Shown here: positions 24,136-32,858 of the stretch, in pieces
How the letters are laid out: every line of letters starts with the position of its first letter
Position numbering within the stretch: the stretch's first letter is position 1
Assembly: GCF_002007645.1 (NCBI RefSeq)
Contig: NZ_CP019791.1
Coordinates: 2,108,001-2,172,000, forward strand
DNA length: 64,000 bases
Source of the DNA: Anaerohalosphaera lusitana
GTDB taxonomy: Bacteria > Planctomycetota > Phycisphaerae > Sedimentisphaerales > Anaerohalosphaeraceae
Direction: 5' to 3'
Made by a program: the position numbers and the translations under genes
The notes under the pieces: generated by a model
The model's database searches: none
Told to the model about the DNA's origin: nothing
What the model saw: only the letters and a program-made list of their open reading frames with translations

Positions 24136-26319
24136 TTGTCAAACATAAAAGATCGAAATCAGGACAAGGACCTCGGTGCTTTTCTTCGCATTCTCGGATA
24201 CGTCTGGCCGCAGTGGCCGCGACTGATCGGTGTTTTTGTATCAGCCGTCATCATCGGACTGCTCTTTTCGCTTAGCTTCATGACCATTGGCCCGCTGCTC
24301 AAGGTCATGATGGGCGAAGAAGGTCTCCACGGCTGGGTCGACCGTAATATCTGCGACTGGCGCTACGGCATGGAATTCTACGTTCCCGAGGTAAGCGACT
24401 TTAGGACCGGCGATGACGACTTCCGCACCTTCGTACAGATTACTGCAGTTGCCGAAGACGAACCCGCCGCCGGCGCGGGCCTCCAGCCGGCCGACAGGAT
24501 CATAGGCTTCGGCTCGCAAATGCCTTCCGGCCAGCAAGCCGATGTGCCTTCGCGCAAGCTCCTCGAAGAAATGGCCACCATCGAGCAGGGTGATTCCGTG
24601 CCGATCGCGATCAAACGTACCGACTCCAGAGGCAATACGAATATACAGCGGCTGACGATCAACGCGCCGCCGAAGAAATCTTATTACAACTGGATCCAGG
24701 ACACTGTAAGCGTCATACCCCGCGACGAAACCGCCTCAGACAAAGTCAAAGCCGTCACTTTCATAATCCTTGCAATGGTCGTCATTACCATCGCCCGCTG
24801 CATAGCCCGATTTTTCCAGACATATCTTGCCTCCGCAATCACTGAAACGGCTACTGCTCACGCACGATACGACTGCTTCACACACATTCTCGACATGCCG
24901 GTCGGGTACTTCTCCAGCGAGGGCACCAGTGACACCGTCAGCCGACTAATCGGCGACACGGCCAAGGCCGGAAAGGGTATTAAAGTTCTCCTCGGCAAGG
25001 CCCTCCGCGAACCCATGAAAGCCGCGGGGCTGCTGGCCGGTGCCATGCTCATATCGGTAAAGCTAACCTTGATCTTCGCCTGTGCCGCACCCGCAGCCGT
25101 CGCCCTGATGGGCCTGCTCGGCCACAGGGTCAGAAAGGCCACCCGCAAATCTCTCCAGAGCAGCGCAAGAATGCTCGGCAGGGCGGGCGAGGTCATCGCA
25201 GCCCTTCGCGTGGTGAAGGTCTATAACAGCCAGGATCGCGAAAAGAAAAATTTCGAAGGTCTGAACAACCGCTTCCTCCGTCAGACTCTTCGCGTGGCAA
25301 AGTCACAGGCCGCGACCAACCCGACAATGGAAGTGCTCGGCATGATCGCAGGCGGTGCGGCCCTGATACTCGGCGTCAGATGGGTCGCTCAGGACAATCT
25401 CGAAGCCAGCTCCTTTTTCCTGTTGCTGGTCCTTCTCGGAAGTGCTGCCGAATCGATACGCAAAGTAAGCGATGTCTGGAACAAGATCCAGGGCGCGAAC
25501 GCTGCCTGCGAAAGGGTTTTTTCGGTCATCGACAGTCCGCTCGAAAAAGAACTGCCTGACGCCAGGGCGCTGCCACCTGTAAGCGACAATGTTGAGTTCA
25601 ATGACGTATGGTTCACCTACCCCGGCAACGAGGCGCCGACACTGAAGGGCGTGGATCTCAAGGTCCGTGCGGGCCAGACCGTCGCCATCGTCGGTGCCAA
25701 CGGCTCGGGCAAGACAACGCTCGTCAATCTCCTGCCGCGTTTTTATGAGCTGGACAAGGGTTCCATCATGATCGACGGCCAGGACATCTCACGGGTAAAG
25801 CTCGCCAGCCTTCGCGAACAGATCGGCATGGTTACCCAGAACGTCGTCGCGTTCAACGACACCGTCGCATCCAACATCGCTTACGGCAAGCCCGACGCGA
25901 CGCTTGGAGAAATCATCCAGGCCGCGAAGAGCTCCTACGCCCACGAGTTCATCGAACCGCTCCCCGAAGGCTACGACACGTTCATTGGCGAGAACAATGC
26001 CGGCTTTAGCGGCGGACAGCTCCAGCGGATCGTCATCGCACGGGCGATACTCAAGAACCCGCCGATTCTTATACTCGACGAGGCAACCAGCCAGATCGAC
26101 GCCGACAGCGAAGCCAAGATACACAAGGCAATGGGCAGCCTGATGAAAGACAGAACCTGCTTCGTGATCGCTCACCGCTTCAGCACGGTCGTAGCGGCCG
26201 ACATGATCGTGGTCATGGAACAGGGCCAGATCGCCGCTCAGGGCACCCACGCCGAGCTGATGGAATCCTGCCGAATATATCGAAACCTCTATGAAAACCA
26301 GCTAAACGGAGCTGCGTGA
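24136..26319 (+). CDS. MsbA-like ABC exporter with PDZ-like domain inserted in first external loop
   Basis: 727 residues, larger than MsbA (about 580). TM1 is about residues 28-55 and TM2 about 205-225. Between them lie some 150 extra residues whose middle part (about 97-178) reads as a PDZ domain: AAGAGLQPADRIIGF is the carboxylate-loop/beta-strand region, and LLEEMATIEQGDSVPIAIKR the helix and final strand. The nucleotide-binding domain has Walker A GANGSGKTT, Q-loop, signature FSGGQLQR, Walker B LILDEATS and a switch histidine (IAHRF). TTG start with GAGG upstream. The probable cargo is a lipid-linked surface glycan or lipid A, judging from its neighbour. Same-operon context with GT2. Confidence 0.85.
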   Translation: MSNIKDRNQDKDLGAFLRILGYVWPQWPRLIGVFVSAVIIGLLFSLSFMTIGPLLKVMMGEEGLHGWVDRNICDWRYGMEFYVPEVSDFRTGDDDFRTFVQITAVAEDEPAAGAGLQPADRIIGFGSQMPSGQQADVPSRKLLEEMATIEQGDSVPIAIKRTDSRGNTNIQRLTINAPPKKSYYNWIQDTVSVIPRDETASDKVKAVTFIILAMVVITIARCIARFFQTYLASAITETATAHARYDCFTHILDMPVGYFSSEGTSDTVSRLIGDTAKAGKGIKVLLGKALREPMKAAGLLAGAMLISVKLTLIFACAAPAAVALMGLLGHRVRKATRKSLQSSARMLGRAGEVIAALRVVKVYNSQDREKKNFEGLNNRFLRQTLRVAKSQAATNPTMEVLGMIAGGAALILGVRWVAQDNLEASSFFLLLVLLGSAAESIRKVSDVWNKIQGANAACERVFSVIDSPLEKELPDARALPPVSDNVEFNDVWFTYPGNEAPTLKGVDLKVRAGQTVAIVGANGSGKTTLVNLLPRFYELDKGSIMIDGQDISRVKLASLREQIGMVTQNVVAFNDTVASNIAYGKPDATLGEIIQAAKSSYAHEFIEPLPEGYDTFIGENNAGFSGGQLQRIVIARAILKNPPILILDEATSQIDADSEAKIHKAMGSLMKDRTCFVIAHRFSTVVAADMIVVMEQGQIAAQGTHAELMESCRIYRNLYENQLNGAA

Positions 26320-26438
26320 TCTCTTTTGCGGCCATGGAAGCAAAATTTAGGCGGGTTTTTCCCGATTTTCCCTTGCTAACGAGGCCTAATTGAGTAAAAT
26401 TCCTAGCCTACGTCGCTTTGACGATGTCAAAAACCAAC

Positions 26439-26511
<73 letters not shown>

Positions 26512-26520
26512 TTTGAAATG

Positions 26521-26554
26521 AGCCCTTCAGGCATTCCCAGCCTGCGGGGCTTTT
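26521..26554 (+). terminator. Rho-independent terminator after tRNA-Lys
   Basis: AGCCC/GGGCT and CAGGC/GCCTG form one stem with a 2x2 internal loop, followed by TTTT. Confidence 0.75.
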
Positions 26555-26693
26555 CTATTGTCCATGCTTATCCCTGCGACTTCTTTTCAGCTCTATCCTT
26601 CCTAAACGCCCAAATCGGTATCTTTCCCAGCCGCACGCGCTAACATTGCGTTTTTCGGTGGAAATGTCGCTCCATCTCACTATAATCTCCTCC

Positions 26694-27779
26694 ATGAAAC
26701 CAATACACATAAGTGCAACGGTACAGGACAGCGGCAAGACTGCCGTTTCGCTCGGACTCATGCAGGTACTCCGTACCCGCGGGCTCGACCCGGGCTACTG
26801 CAAGCCGGTCGGCCAGCATTATATCCGCTACGACGACAGCGACATCGACGAGGACGCGGCTCTGGTACACCAGTACTTCAACATGCCCGACAAACCCTGC
26901 CACATGAGCCCAATCGCCATCCGCCGTGGCTTTACTCGGGATTTCATCAATAATCCCAACGTTAAGCCCCTCGAAGACGAGATACTCCGGTCCATCGCGG
27001 CCATCAACAAAAACCATCCTATGCTGATCGCCGAAGGGACTGGACACGCCGGCGTCGGCTCATGCTTCGGCCTGTCTAACGCCCGCGTCGCTCAGCTCAT
27101 AGGTGCAGAGGTCCTTATCGTCACAGCAGGCGGCATCGGCAGGCCTATGGACGAGCTCGCTCTCAACCTGGCACTCTTCCAGAAATACGATGTCAATGTC
27201 ATGGGTGTAGTCCTCAACAAGATCCGCGCAGACAAATACGAAAAAGTCACTGACACCGTTACAAAAGGCCTGAAACTGATGGGCACACGTCTCCTCGGTG
27301 CAATGCCGTATGAAAGCTGGCTGGAATCATACACTGTCAAGCAGCTTGCCGACGAGCTGAAATTCGACGTCTACTGCGGCCACGACTGTCTTTCGAATAC
27401 GATCGAAAACACCGTTATCGCAGCTATGGAACCCGAGCACGTCGTAAAATACATCCAGGACAACACCCTGATAATCACACCCGGCGACCGCATCGACAAC
27501 ATGCTCGTTTCGCTCATGCTCCTCTCAAAGCACGGACCCCATAACGGCGGCATGATCCTCACCGGCGGCTTCGAGCCCCATAAGGAGATCATACCGTTCC
27601 TCCAGGAAAGCCACATCCCCGTGCTCATAAGCGACGAAGACACCTTCTCAGTGAGCGCCAAACTTGCGAACATCGGCTTCAAAATCCGCCCGGAAGACGG
27701 CCCGAAAATAGACGAAATGCACGAACTCGTGGAAAAATACGTCGAAGTTGACAAAATCCTCGGCTACCTCGAGGAATAG
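26694..27779 (+). CDS. BioD-like P-loop/DRTGG domain protein (Pta N-terminal-like)
   Basis: 361 residues from the ATG at 26694. The N-terminal two thirds is a dethiobiotin synthetase-like ATPase (HISATVQDSGKTAVSLGL as P-loop, then AEGTGHAGVGSCFG and VTAGGIGRPMDEL). The C-terminal third is a DRTGG-type domain (ITPGDRIDNMLVSLM, GGMILTGGFEP). The same pair of domains forms the N-terminal regulatory half of long phosphotransacetylases, but the catalytic PTA domain is absent here. Function unknown; sensing a nucleotide or metabolite is the usual guess. FolD follows 48 bases downstream. TATAAT at 26681-26686 lies so close to the ATG that the transcript may be nearly leaderless. Confidence 0.75.
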   Translation: MKPIHISATVQDSGKTAVSLGLMQVLRTRGLDPGYCKPVGQHYIRYDDSDIDEDAALVHQYFNMPDKPCHMSPIAIRRGFTRDFINNPNVKPLEDEILRSIAAINKNHPMLIAEGTGHAGVGSCFGLSNARVAQLIGAEVLIVTAGGIGRPMDELALNLALFQKYDVNVMGVVLNKIRADKYEKVTDTVTKGLKLMGTRLLGAMPYESWLESYTVKQLADELKFDVYCGHDCLSNTIENTVIAAMEPEHVVKYIQDNTLIITPGDRIDNMLVSLMLLSKHGPHNGGMILTGGFEPHKEIIPFLQESHIPVLISDEDTFSVSAKLANIGFKIRPEDGPKIDEMHELVEKYVEVDKILGYLEE

Positions 27780-27827
27780 AGACAGACTTAATAAGCAAAT
27801 TTCTTTTAAGGACAGGGGAATCATTTT

Positions 27828-28715
27828 ATGACAGCACAGATCATTGACGGCAAACAGATCGCCTCACAGATGCGAGAAGAGATCAAAACCAAAGCCGCCG
27901 AGCTCACCGAAAAGGGCGTGCAGCCCGGACTCGCGGTAATACTCGTAGGCGAGGACCCGGCCTCGCAGTCTTACGTCCGCGCAAAGGAAAAGGCCTGCGA
28001 AAACTGCGGCATCTACAGCAGCGACAACCGCCTCTCAGCCGACACCACTGAAGAAGAACTGCTCGCACTTATCGACAACTTCAACAAGGACCCGAAGATC
28101 CACGGCATACTCGTCCAGCTCCCGCTTCCCAAACACATCGACGAAGGCAAGGTCCTGCTCGCCATCGACCCCAACAAGGATGTCGACGGCTTCCACCCCG
28201 TCAACGTCGGCAAAATGGTCGTCGGCGAAAAAGCCTTCCTGCCCTGCACACCGCACGGCATCATCCAACTGCTCGTCCGCAGCGGTGTCCAGCTTGAAGG
28301 CGCAGAAGTCGTCGTCGTGGGCCGATCCAACATCGTAGGCAAACCCATCGCCAACATGCTCATCCAGAAAAGCGACACTGGCAACGCCACCGTAACCGTC
28401 TGCCACACAAGAACTAAGAACATGGCCGACCACATCAAACGCGCCGACATCGTCATCGCAGCAGCAGGCGGACCCAACACCGTAACCGCAGACATGGTCA
28501 AAGAAGGCGCAGCCATCATAGACGTCGGCGTAAACCGCGTGCCTGACGACACAAAGAAAAAAGGCTACCGCCTCGTAGGCGACGTAGACTTCGAGTGTGT
28601 CAAGGAAAAGGCCGGCTTCATCACCCCCGTCCCAGGCGGCGTGGGCCCGATGACCATCACAATGCTCCTATACAACACAGTGGAATCCGCCCAGCGAGTC
28701 GCAGACGCAAAATAG
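27828..28715 (+). CDS. folD: Bifunctional methylenetetrahydrofolate dehydrogenase/methenyltetrahydrofolate cyclohydrolase
   Basis: 295 residues, the usual FolD length. The catalytic Tyr-x3-Lys is in SYVRAKEKAC. PLPKHID, KDVDGFHPVNVGK, PCTPHGIIQLL, GRSNIVGKPIANML and the C-terminal PVPGGVGPMTITMLL are the full set of FolD signatures. It interconverts 5,10-methylene- and 10-formyl-tetrahydrofolate in the cytoplasm. A strong terminator follows, so the unit with the preceding gene ends here. Confidence 0.97.
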   Translation: MTAQIIDGKQIASQMREEIKTKAAELTEKGVQPGLAVILVGEDPASQSYVRAKEKACENCGIYSSDNRLSADTTEEELLALIDNFNKDPKIHGILVQLPLPKHIDEGKVLLAIDPNKDVDGFHPVNVGKMVVGEKAFLPCTPHGIIQLLVRSGVQLEGAEVVVVGRSNIVGKPIANMLIQKSDTGNATVTVCHTRTKNMADHIKRADIVIAAAGGPNTVTADMVKEGAAIIDVGVNRVPDDTKKKGYRLVGDVDFECVKEKAGFITPVPGGVGPMTITMLLYNTVESAQRVADAK

Positions 28716-28755
28716 TTTTAAGTTCCTATTAAATAACGACTTAGCAAAACTTACA

Positions 28756-28789
28756 AAGGGTGCTGGCCCTCAGGGTCGGCACCCTTTTT
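28756..28789 (+). terminator. Rho-independent terminator after folD
   Basis: AAGGGTGC (28756-28763) pairs with GCACCCTT (28779-28786), then a T-run. Starts 40 bases after the folD stop. Confidence 0.8.
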
Positions 28790-28942
28790 CTGATGTCCGT
28801 GCACTGATTTGAGCCTGATCCCTCATTTGAACCCGAGCACATCAACGCCCCAGAAATAGGGAATTTCCTCATTGCGGATTCCATGTTTGTGGGCAAAATT
28901 GAAGTTGTAACATGGTTTTTGTCACTTAAAAGGGAACAGATA

Positions 28943-29341
28943 ATGGCTTACAAAGGGCTCAAAAACAGAGCGATTCAAACTATAGCGTGTCTCTTGCTTC
29001 TTGCTGCGGCGGTACTCGTCTCCGGCTGCAATCGATACTGGTATCAGTCCGGCATCAGCTTCGACCAGGCCGTTCAGGACTGGGAGGACTGTGAAGCCGA
29101 ACTAAGAAAAAGGTCCACTCTCGACAATCGCTGGAGCAGTTATCCCGTCGAGTTCGAAAAGGCCTGCATGAAACAGAAAGGCTACGAATTGCTTCGTGAA
29201 GGCAAACTCCCGCTCACAGCTAAGCGACAGGACCCCGAATCCGTCGATCTGGTCAACTTCGGCGTAGCAGGCGAGCTCGACAATGGTGATGCCACACTAG
29301 AAGACAGCGATGAACCCGAGGGCGACCTGGACGTCTACTGA
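28943..29341 (+). CDS. Hypothetical lipoprotein
   Basis: 132 residues from the ATG at 28943 with AGGGA upstream. An N-terminal signal (KNRAIQTIACLLLLAAAVLVSGC) ends in a lipobox with Cys at about residue 29. The mature part is small and charged, with two further cysteines (ECEAEL-type and KACMKQ) and an acidic tail rich in Asp and Glu. I recognise no domain. It stands alone between folD's terminator and the sugar porter gene. Confidence 0.6.
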   Translation: MAYKGLKNRAIQTIACLLLLAAAVLVSGCNRYWYQSGISFDQAVQDWEDCEAELRKRSTLDNRWSSYPVEFEKACMKQKGYELLREGKLPLTAKRQDPESVDLVNFGVAGELDNGDATLEDSDEPEGDLDVY

Positions 29342-29524
29342 GCGTAACATCTGCCATAAAAGAAGGTCTTTAAGCTCTCTGCAGCCCAAAGCCACATACT
29401 GAACGCCGGTCCGAGTGAAAATTAGCCAAATCCAGCCATGTTTCCCAATGTTCGCTTTTGTTCTTTTCTTACCGCCTGCCGCCCATTTTTTTCAGAATCC
29501 GATTCAAATAACCCGACCATTTTA

Positions 29525-29544
29525 CTATAACTGTATTGTTATAG
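29525..29544. promoter_or_regulatory. Palindromic candidate operator before the sugar porter
   Basis: CTATAAC (29525-29531) and GTTATAG (29538-29544) are perfect inverted arms around TGTATT. It lies 45 bases before the porter's GTG start, in AT-rich DNA where its promoter should be. The cognate regulator is unknown. Confidence 0.4.
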
Positions 29545-29588
29545 AATCACTTAATCATATCGGAGTATGCTTTAGGAAGGGAATCAAA

Positions 29589-31253
29589 GTGGCCGAAAAT
29601 TCCAGTGCAGCCCGCGTATCCAGTTCATACAATAACAAACCCACGGAAGAGCCGAAAGTGGTCCCAAGACATCTATTGGCGCCTTTCATACTGGTAACCC
29701 TGTTGTTTGCTCTTTGGGGTTTCGCAAATGACATTACCAACCCACTGGTAAAAGCATTTAAAGATGTATTTGTAATCAGTAATACTCAAAGTAGTTTTGT
29801 GCAGATGGCTTTTTATGGGGGCTATGCAACTATGGCTCTGCCGGCTGCTCTTTTCATTCGGAGGTTCAGCTATAAGTCGGGTATAATCGTCGGATTGGCA
29901 CTTTATGCGACTGGTGCACTTCTTTCTATACCTGCGGCTTCAATGGTTAATTTCAACCTCTTTCTGGTTGCACTCTATGTGTTAACATTTGGACTCGCCT
30001 TTCTTGAGACCACGGCTAATCCTTATATTCTTTCAATGGGACCGGAAAAGACTGCTACCCAAAGATTAAATCTGGCACAAGCCTTCAATCCGATAGGCTC
30101 ATTGACGGGAATGACAGTGGCTATACTTGCAATTCTTGGCAGTTTGCAGGTGCAGGATTTCAGAGATGATGTTTCGCAGTGGAGAGCTGAAAGAGCGGCC
30201 CAGTTCCGCAGTCAGGATCAGGCAACGGCGAATAGCGGGGCATTGGTGGATTCCATAATGGAGCTGCTAAATTTGGATCAGGATGATGGAAAGCCTGTTG
30301 ATCCGAAGCTCGAAGAATATCTTGATAATTTGGAAGCCGACAGGAATAAACCATTGGACTCAGAACTGGCTGCCAAACTCCAGCTTGGTGAAATTGACAT
30401 AGATCCTGAAGCTGCATCGCTGGCTGATATCAGATATGACAGCGTTTTAACAAAAGCCTTAAAGGCTTACAAGACCGGAGAGATTGAAACTTTCCGTGGA
30501 AAGCCGCACAAAAAAATGCAGGTTCAAGATCTAAAAGTTGTCAGAGCGCCTTATGTTGCTATCGGTCTACTGGTTCTGGTTGTCTTGATGGTTTTTGCCT
30601 TTATGAAGATGCCGAAGACTGGTGGACATCATAAGAGATTGCATCTGAAAGAAACTTTCGGTTCGCTACTTCGCAATAAACAATACCTTGAAGGGGTTGT
30701 TGCTCAAACGTTTTACGTAGGCGCTCAGATCATGTGCTGGACGTTTATAATTCATTACGCTACGGATCTCTTGGGATTCACGTTCGCAAAAGCTCAAGCA
30801 TACAACATCATTGCAATGATAATTTTCTGTTCAAGTCGTTTTATCTGCACCTTTCTGCTCAAATTTTTCAGTCCGGGCCGTCTTCTTATGACGCTCTCGA
30901 TCGGGGCGATGGGCCTAACGCTAGGGGCTATCTTTCTTTCGGGCATGATCGGTTTGTATTGTTTGGTGGGAATTTCAGCATGTATGTCTCTCATGTTCCC
31001 GACCATTTACGGCATAGCTCTGGAAGGTATGGGCGACGAAGCAAAAATCGCATCTGCAGGATTGATTTTTGCCATCGTTGGCGGAGCTCTTATGCCGCCA
31101 CTGCAAGGCAGAGTCATAGACCTGGGAATGGTCGGGGGTCTGGAAGCTGTTCGTGCCTCATTTTTTGTTCCGTTTGTTAGCTTTGTAGTGATTGCATTGT
31201 ATGGCTTGCGTACATGGAAATTGCATCAGGCACCAACATTAGAAAAGGTCTAG
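29589..31253 (+). CDS. FucP-family sugar/H+ symporter (MFS) with enlarged external loop
   Basis: 554 residues from a GTG start at 29589 with AGGAAGGG upstream; an ATG-less extension further upstream shows no similarity. The fucose permease family core is present: LFALWGFANDITNPLVKAFKDVF, MAFYGGYATMALPAALFIRRF, LAFLETTANPYILSMGP and NLAQAFNPIGSLTG. Between the fifth and sixth predicted membrane segments sits a charged stretch of about 150 residues (roughly 195-335), versus about 35 in E. coli FucP. The substrate could be fucose, another hexose or a sialic-acid-derived sugar; no catabolic genes adjoin it. More AT-rich than its surroundings. Confidence 0.85.
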   Translation: MAENSSAARVSSSYNNKPTEEPKVVPRHLLAPFILVTLLFALWGFANDITNPLVKAFKDVFVISNTQSSFVQMAFYGGYATMALPAALFIRRFSYKSGIIVGLALYATGALLSIPAASMVNFNLFLVALYVLTFGLAFLETTANPYILSMGPEKTATQRLNLAQAFNPIGSLTGMTVAILAILGSLQVQDFRDDVSQWRAERAAQFRSQDQATANSGALVDSIMELLNLDQDDGKPVDPKLEEYLDNLEADRNKPLDSELAAKLQLGEIDIDPEAASLADIRYDSVLTKALKAYKTGEIETFRGKPHKKMQVQDLKVVRAPYVAIGLLVLVVLMVFAFMKMPKTGGHHKRLHLKETFGSLLRNKQYLEGVVAQTFYVGAQIMCWTFIIHYATDLLGFTFAKAQAYNIIAMIIFCSSRFICTFLLKFFSPGRLLMTLSIGAMGLTLGAIFLSGMIGLYCLVGISACMSLMFPTIYGIALEGMGDEAKIASAGLIFAIVGGALMPPLQGRVIDLGMVGGLEAVRASFFVPFVSFVVIALYGLRTWKLHQAPTLEKV

Positions 31254-31301
31254 TGAACTTTTCGGAAGCACCTCGATTTTAATCAAGTTCGATCGACACA
31301 A

Positions 31302-31331
31302 AAAAAGCCTCCCGCTAATGGGAGGCTTTTT
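31302..31331. terminator. Bidirectional rho-independent terminator
   Basis: AAGCCTCCC and GGGAGGCTT form a 9-bp stem around GCTAAT, with A-run and T-run on either side, so it can end the porter transcript (plus) and the SppA/small-peptide transcript (minus). Confidence 0.85.
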
Positions 31332-31352
31332 ATTTATGTCGACTGTAATACT

Positions 31353-31451
31353 CTACCGGTGGTCCTTTTTATGGCACTGGAATATAATGCAAAATACTGC
31401 CAATACCACTGCAATCACAAAACCAATAGCAACCAGCAAGTCAGTGTCCAT
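31353..31451 (-). CDS. Possible 32-residue single-span membrane peptide
   Basis: ATG at 31451 to TAG at 31353 on the minus strand. The product is one hydrophobic helix (LLVAIGFVIAVVLAVFCIIF) with an acidic N-terminus (MDTD) and a basic C-terminus (HKKDHR), a credible membrane topology. GGGG stands 9 bases before the start. It lies between the sppA stop and the terminator at 31302-31331, so the sppA transcript would carry it. Too short for homology arguments; a real gene is plausible but unproven. Confidence 0.4.
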   Translation of the reverse strand: MDTDLLVAIGFVIAVVLAVFCIIFQCHKKDHR

Positions 31452-31567
31452 TTTCGTTGACCCCGGCAGTATTAATCAAAAAGCCCTATTATCAACTCCA
31501 AACTTCTACTTTGTATACGCAGAGACACACGGTCGAGTTTCAAAAAATTTGACTTCAGCCCCGCTTG

Positions 31568-32644
31568 TCAATTCTGCCCGTCCCAAAGATACATCAGCTT
31601 CGGCGTAGTAAGCTCATGCACCATTTCCGGGTCAAGATCCCACGGCGTCTTGTTCGACGCACCCAGCACACTCATAAAAGTGATCGGCCGCTTGTATTCG
31701 ACAACCCTTGCACCCGAGATCCCCGCCATCTCCTGTGCCTTCTGGATAGCACTGTCAACGTAACCCACCGAATCGACAAGCTTTTTCTCCAACGCCTCCT
31801 CAGCGGTATAAATGCTCCCGTCCGCCAGTTCGAGCACCTCTTCCTCGCTCAGTACGTGACTCCGGCCTTCAGCCACCAGACTGACAAACCGCTCATATGA
31901 AGGCTTGATCAGCTTTTCCCGCAGATATTCCTTCTGCTCCTCGCTCGGCTGGCTGAACATGCTCGGCCAGTCCTTCTTCTCACCCGATTTTACGACCACC
32001 GAATCGACCCCCAGCTTCTGCTCGAGCAGATCCTTAAGCACGAAATGATTCATGATCACCCCGATCGAGCCCGTAATAACCGTCGGCTCCGCCATGATAT
32101 GATCACACGCCACGGACGTATAATACCCTCCCGACGCCGCCACCGTCTGCATAAACGCGATCACGGGTATATCCTTCTCCGCCTTGAGCTGTCTGATCAT
32201 ATGATATATCTGATCCGAAGACGAAACCGCACCGCCCGGCGTTATCGTCCGCACGATCACCGCCTTGACCGTGTCATCGTTCCGCACAGCATTGATCTTG
32301 TTCCTGAACATGTCGCTGGTCTCGGTCGTGATCATACCCTCCAGCCGGACTATCGCGATCTTATTCTGCGCATCTCCTTCCCGCACCAGCTCCTCGCGTA
32401 CCATCCCGCCCGCCGCGGGCACATACATCACCGAAATCCCGATCACAAGCAGAAACAGAAATATGTTCAGCACGATCGAAACGGTAAACAGCAACCGCCA
32501 CAGCACGCGCCATCCTGACCGCTTGTCCTTCTGCTCGGGCATCTGAATATAGATCGGCTGAGCAGGATTGGCATGCGGATTCACTGGCGGCTGATCATTG
32601 CCATCCTCACGCGGCGGGTTGCCGTTATTGTTGTCGTGTTCCAT
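31568..32644 (-). CDS. sppA: Signal peptide peptidase SppA (single-domain type)
   Basis: 358 residues. A proline-rich cytoplasmic start is followed by one membrane span (about 50-75) and an S49 peptidase domain. The catalytic serine is in TVAASGGYYTSV and the general-base lysine in VVKSGEKKD, the arrangement of the short SppA form found in Bacillus and many others. ITGSIGVI is also diagnostic. It degrades membrane-embedded signal peptides after secretion. A possible small membrane peptide gene follows on the same transcript. Confidence 0.9.
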   Translation of the reverse strand: MEHDNNNGNPPREDGNDQPPVNPHANPAQPIYIQMPEQKDKRSGWRVLWRLLFTVSIVLNIFLFLLVIGISVMYVPAAGGMVREELVREGDAQNKIAIVRLEGMITTETSDMFRNKINAVRNDDTVKAVIVRTITPGGAVSSSDQIYHMIRQLKAEKDIPVIAFMQTVAASGGYYTSVACDHIMAEPTVITGSIGVIMNHFVLKDLLEQKLGVDSVVVKSGEKKDWPSMFSQPSEEQKEYLREKLIKPSYERFVSLVAEGRSHVLSEEEVLELADGSIYTAEEALEKKLVDSVGYVDSAIQKAQEMAGISGARVVEYKRPITFMSVLGASNKTPWDLDPEMVHELTTPKLMYLWDGQN

Positions 32645-32858
32645 AGTTAGGGCCTTTACAAATCAAACATTGATCAAGAAAAAACTGCCTCCACTTACAT
32701 CATATGCGATTTCCCCCGCCCGTAAACACTAAAATCGCCGCATAAGAGATTTATTAGACCTGCCGTACGGGAAATTACTTGAATTGAGTGGGTTAAGCAG
32801 ATATATTATTGCTTTACGGTTTTGCGTTCATGTGACAATATTTCGGAAAGCAGGTGTG

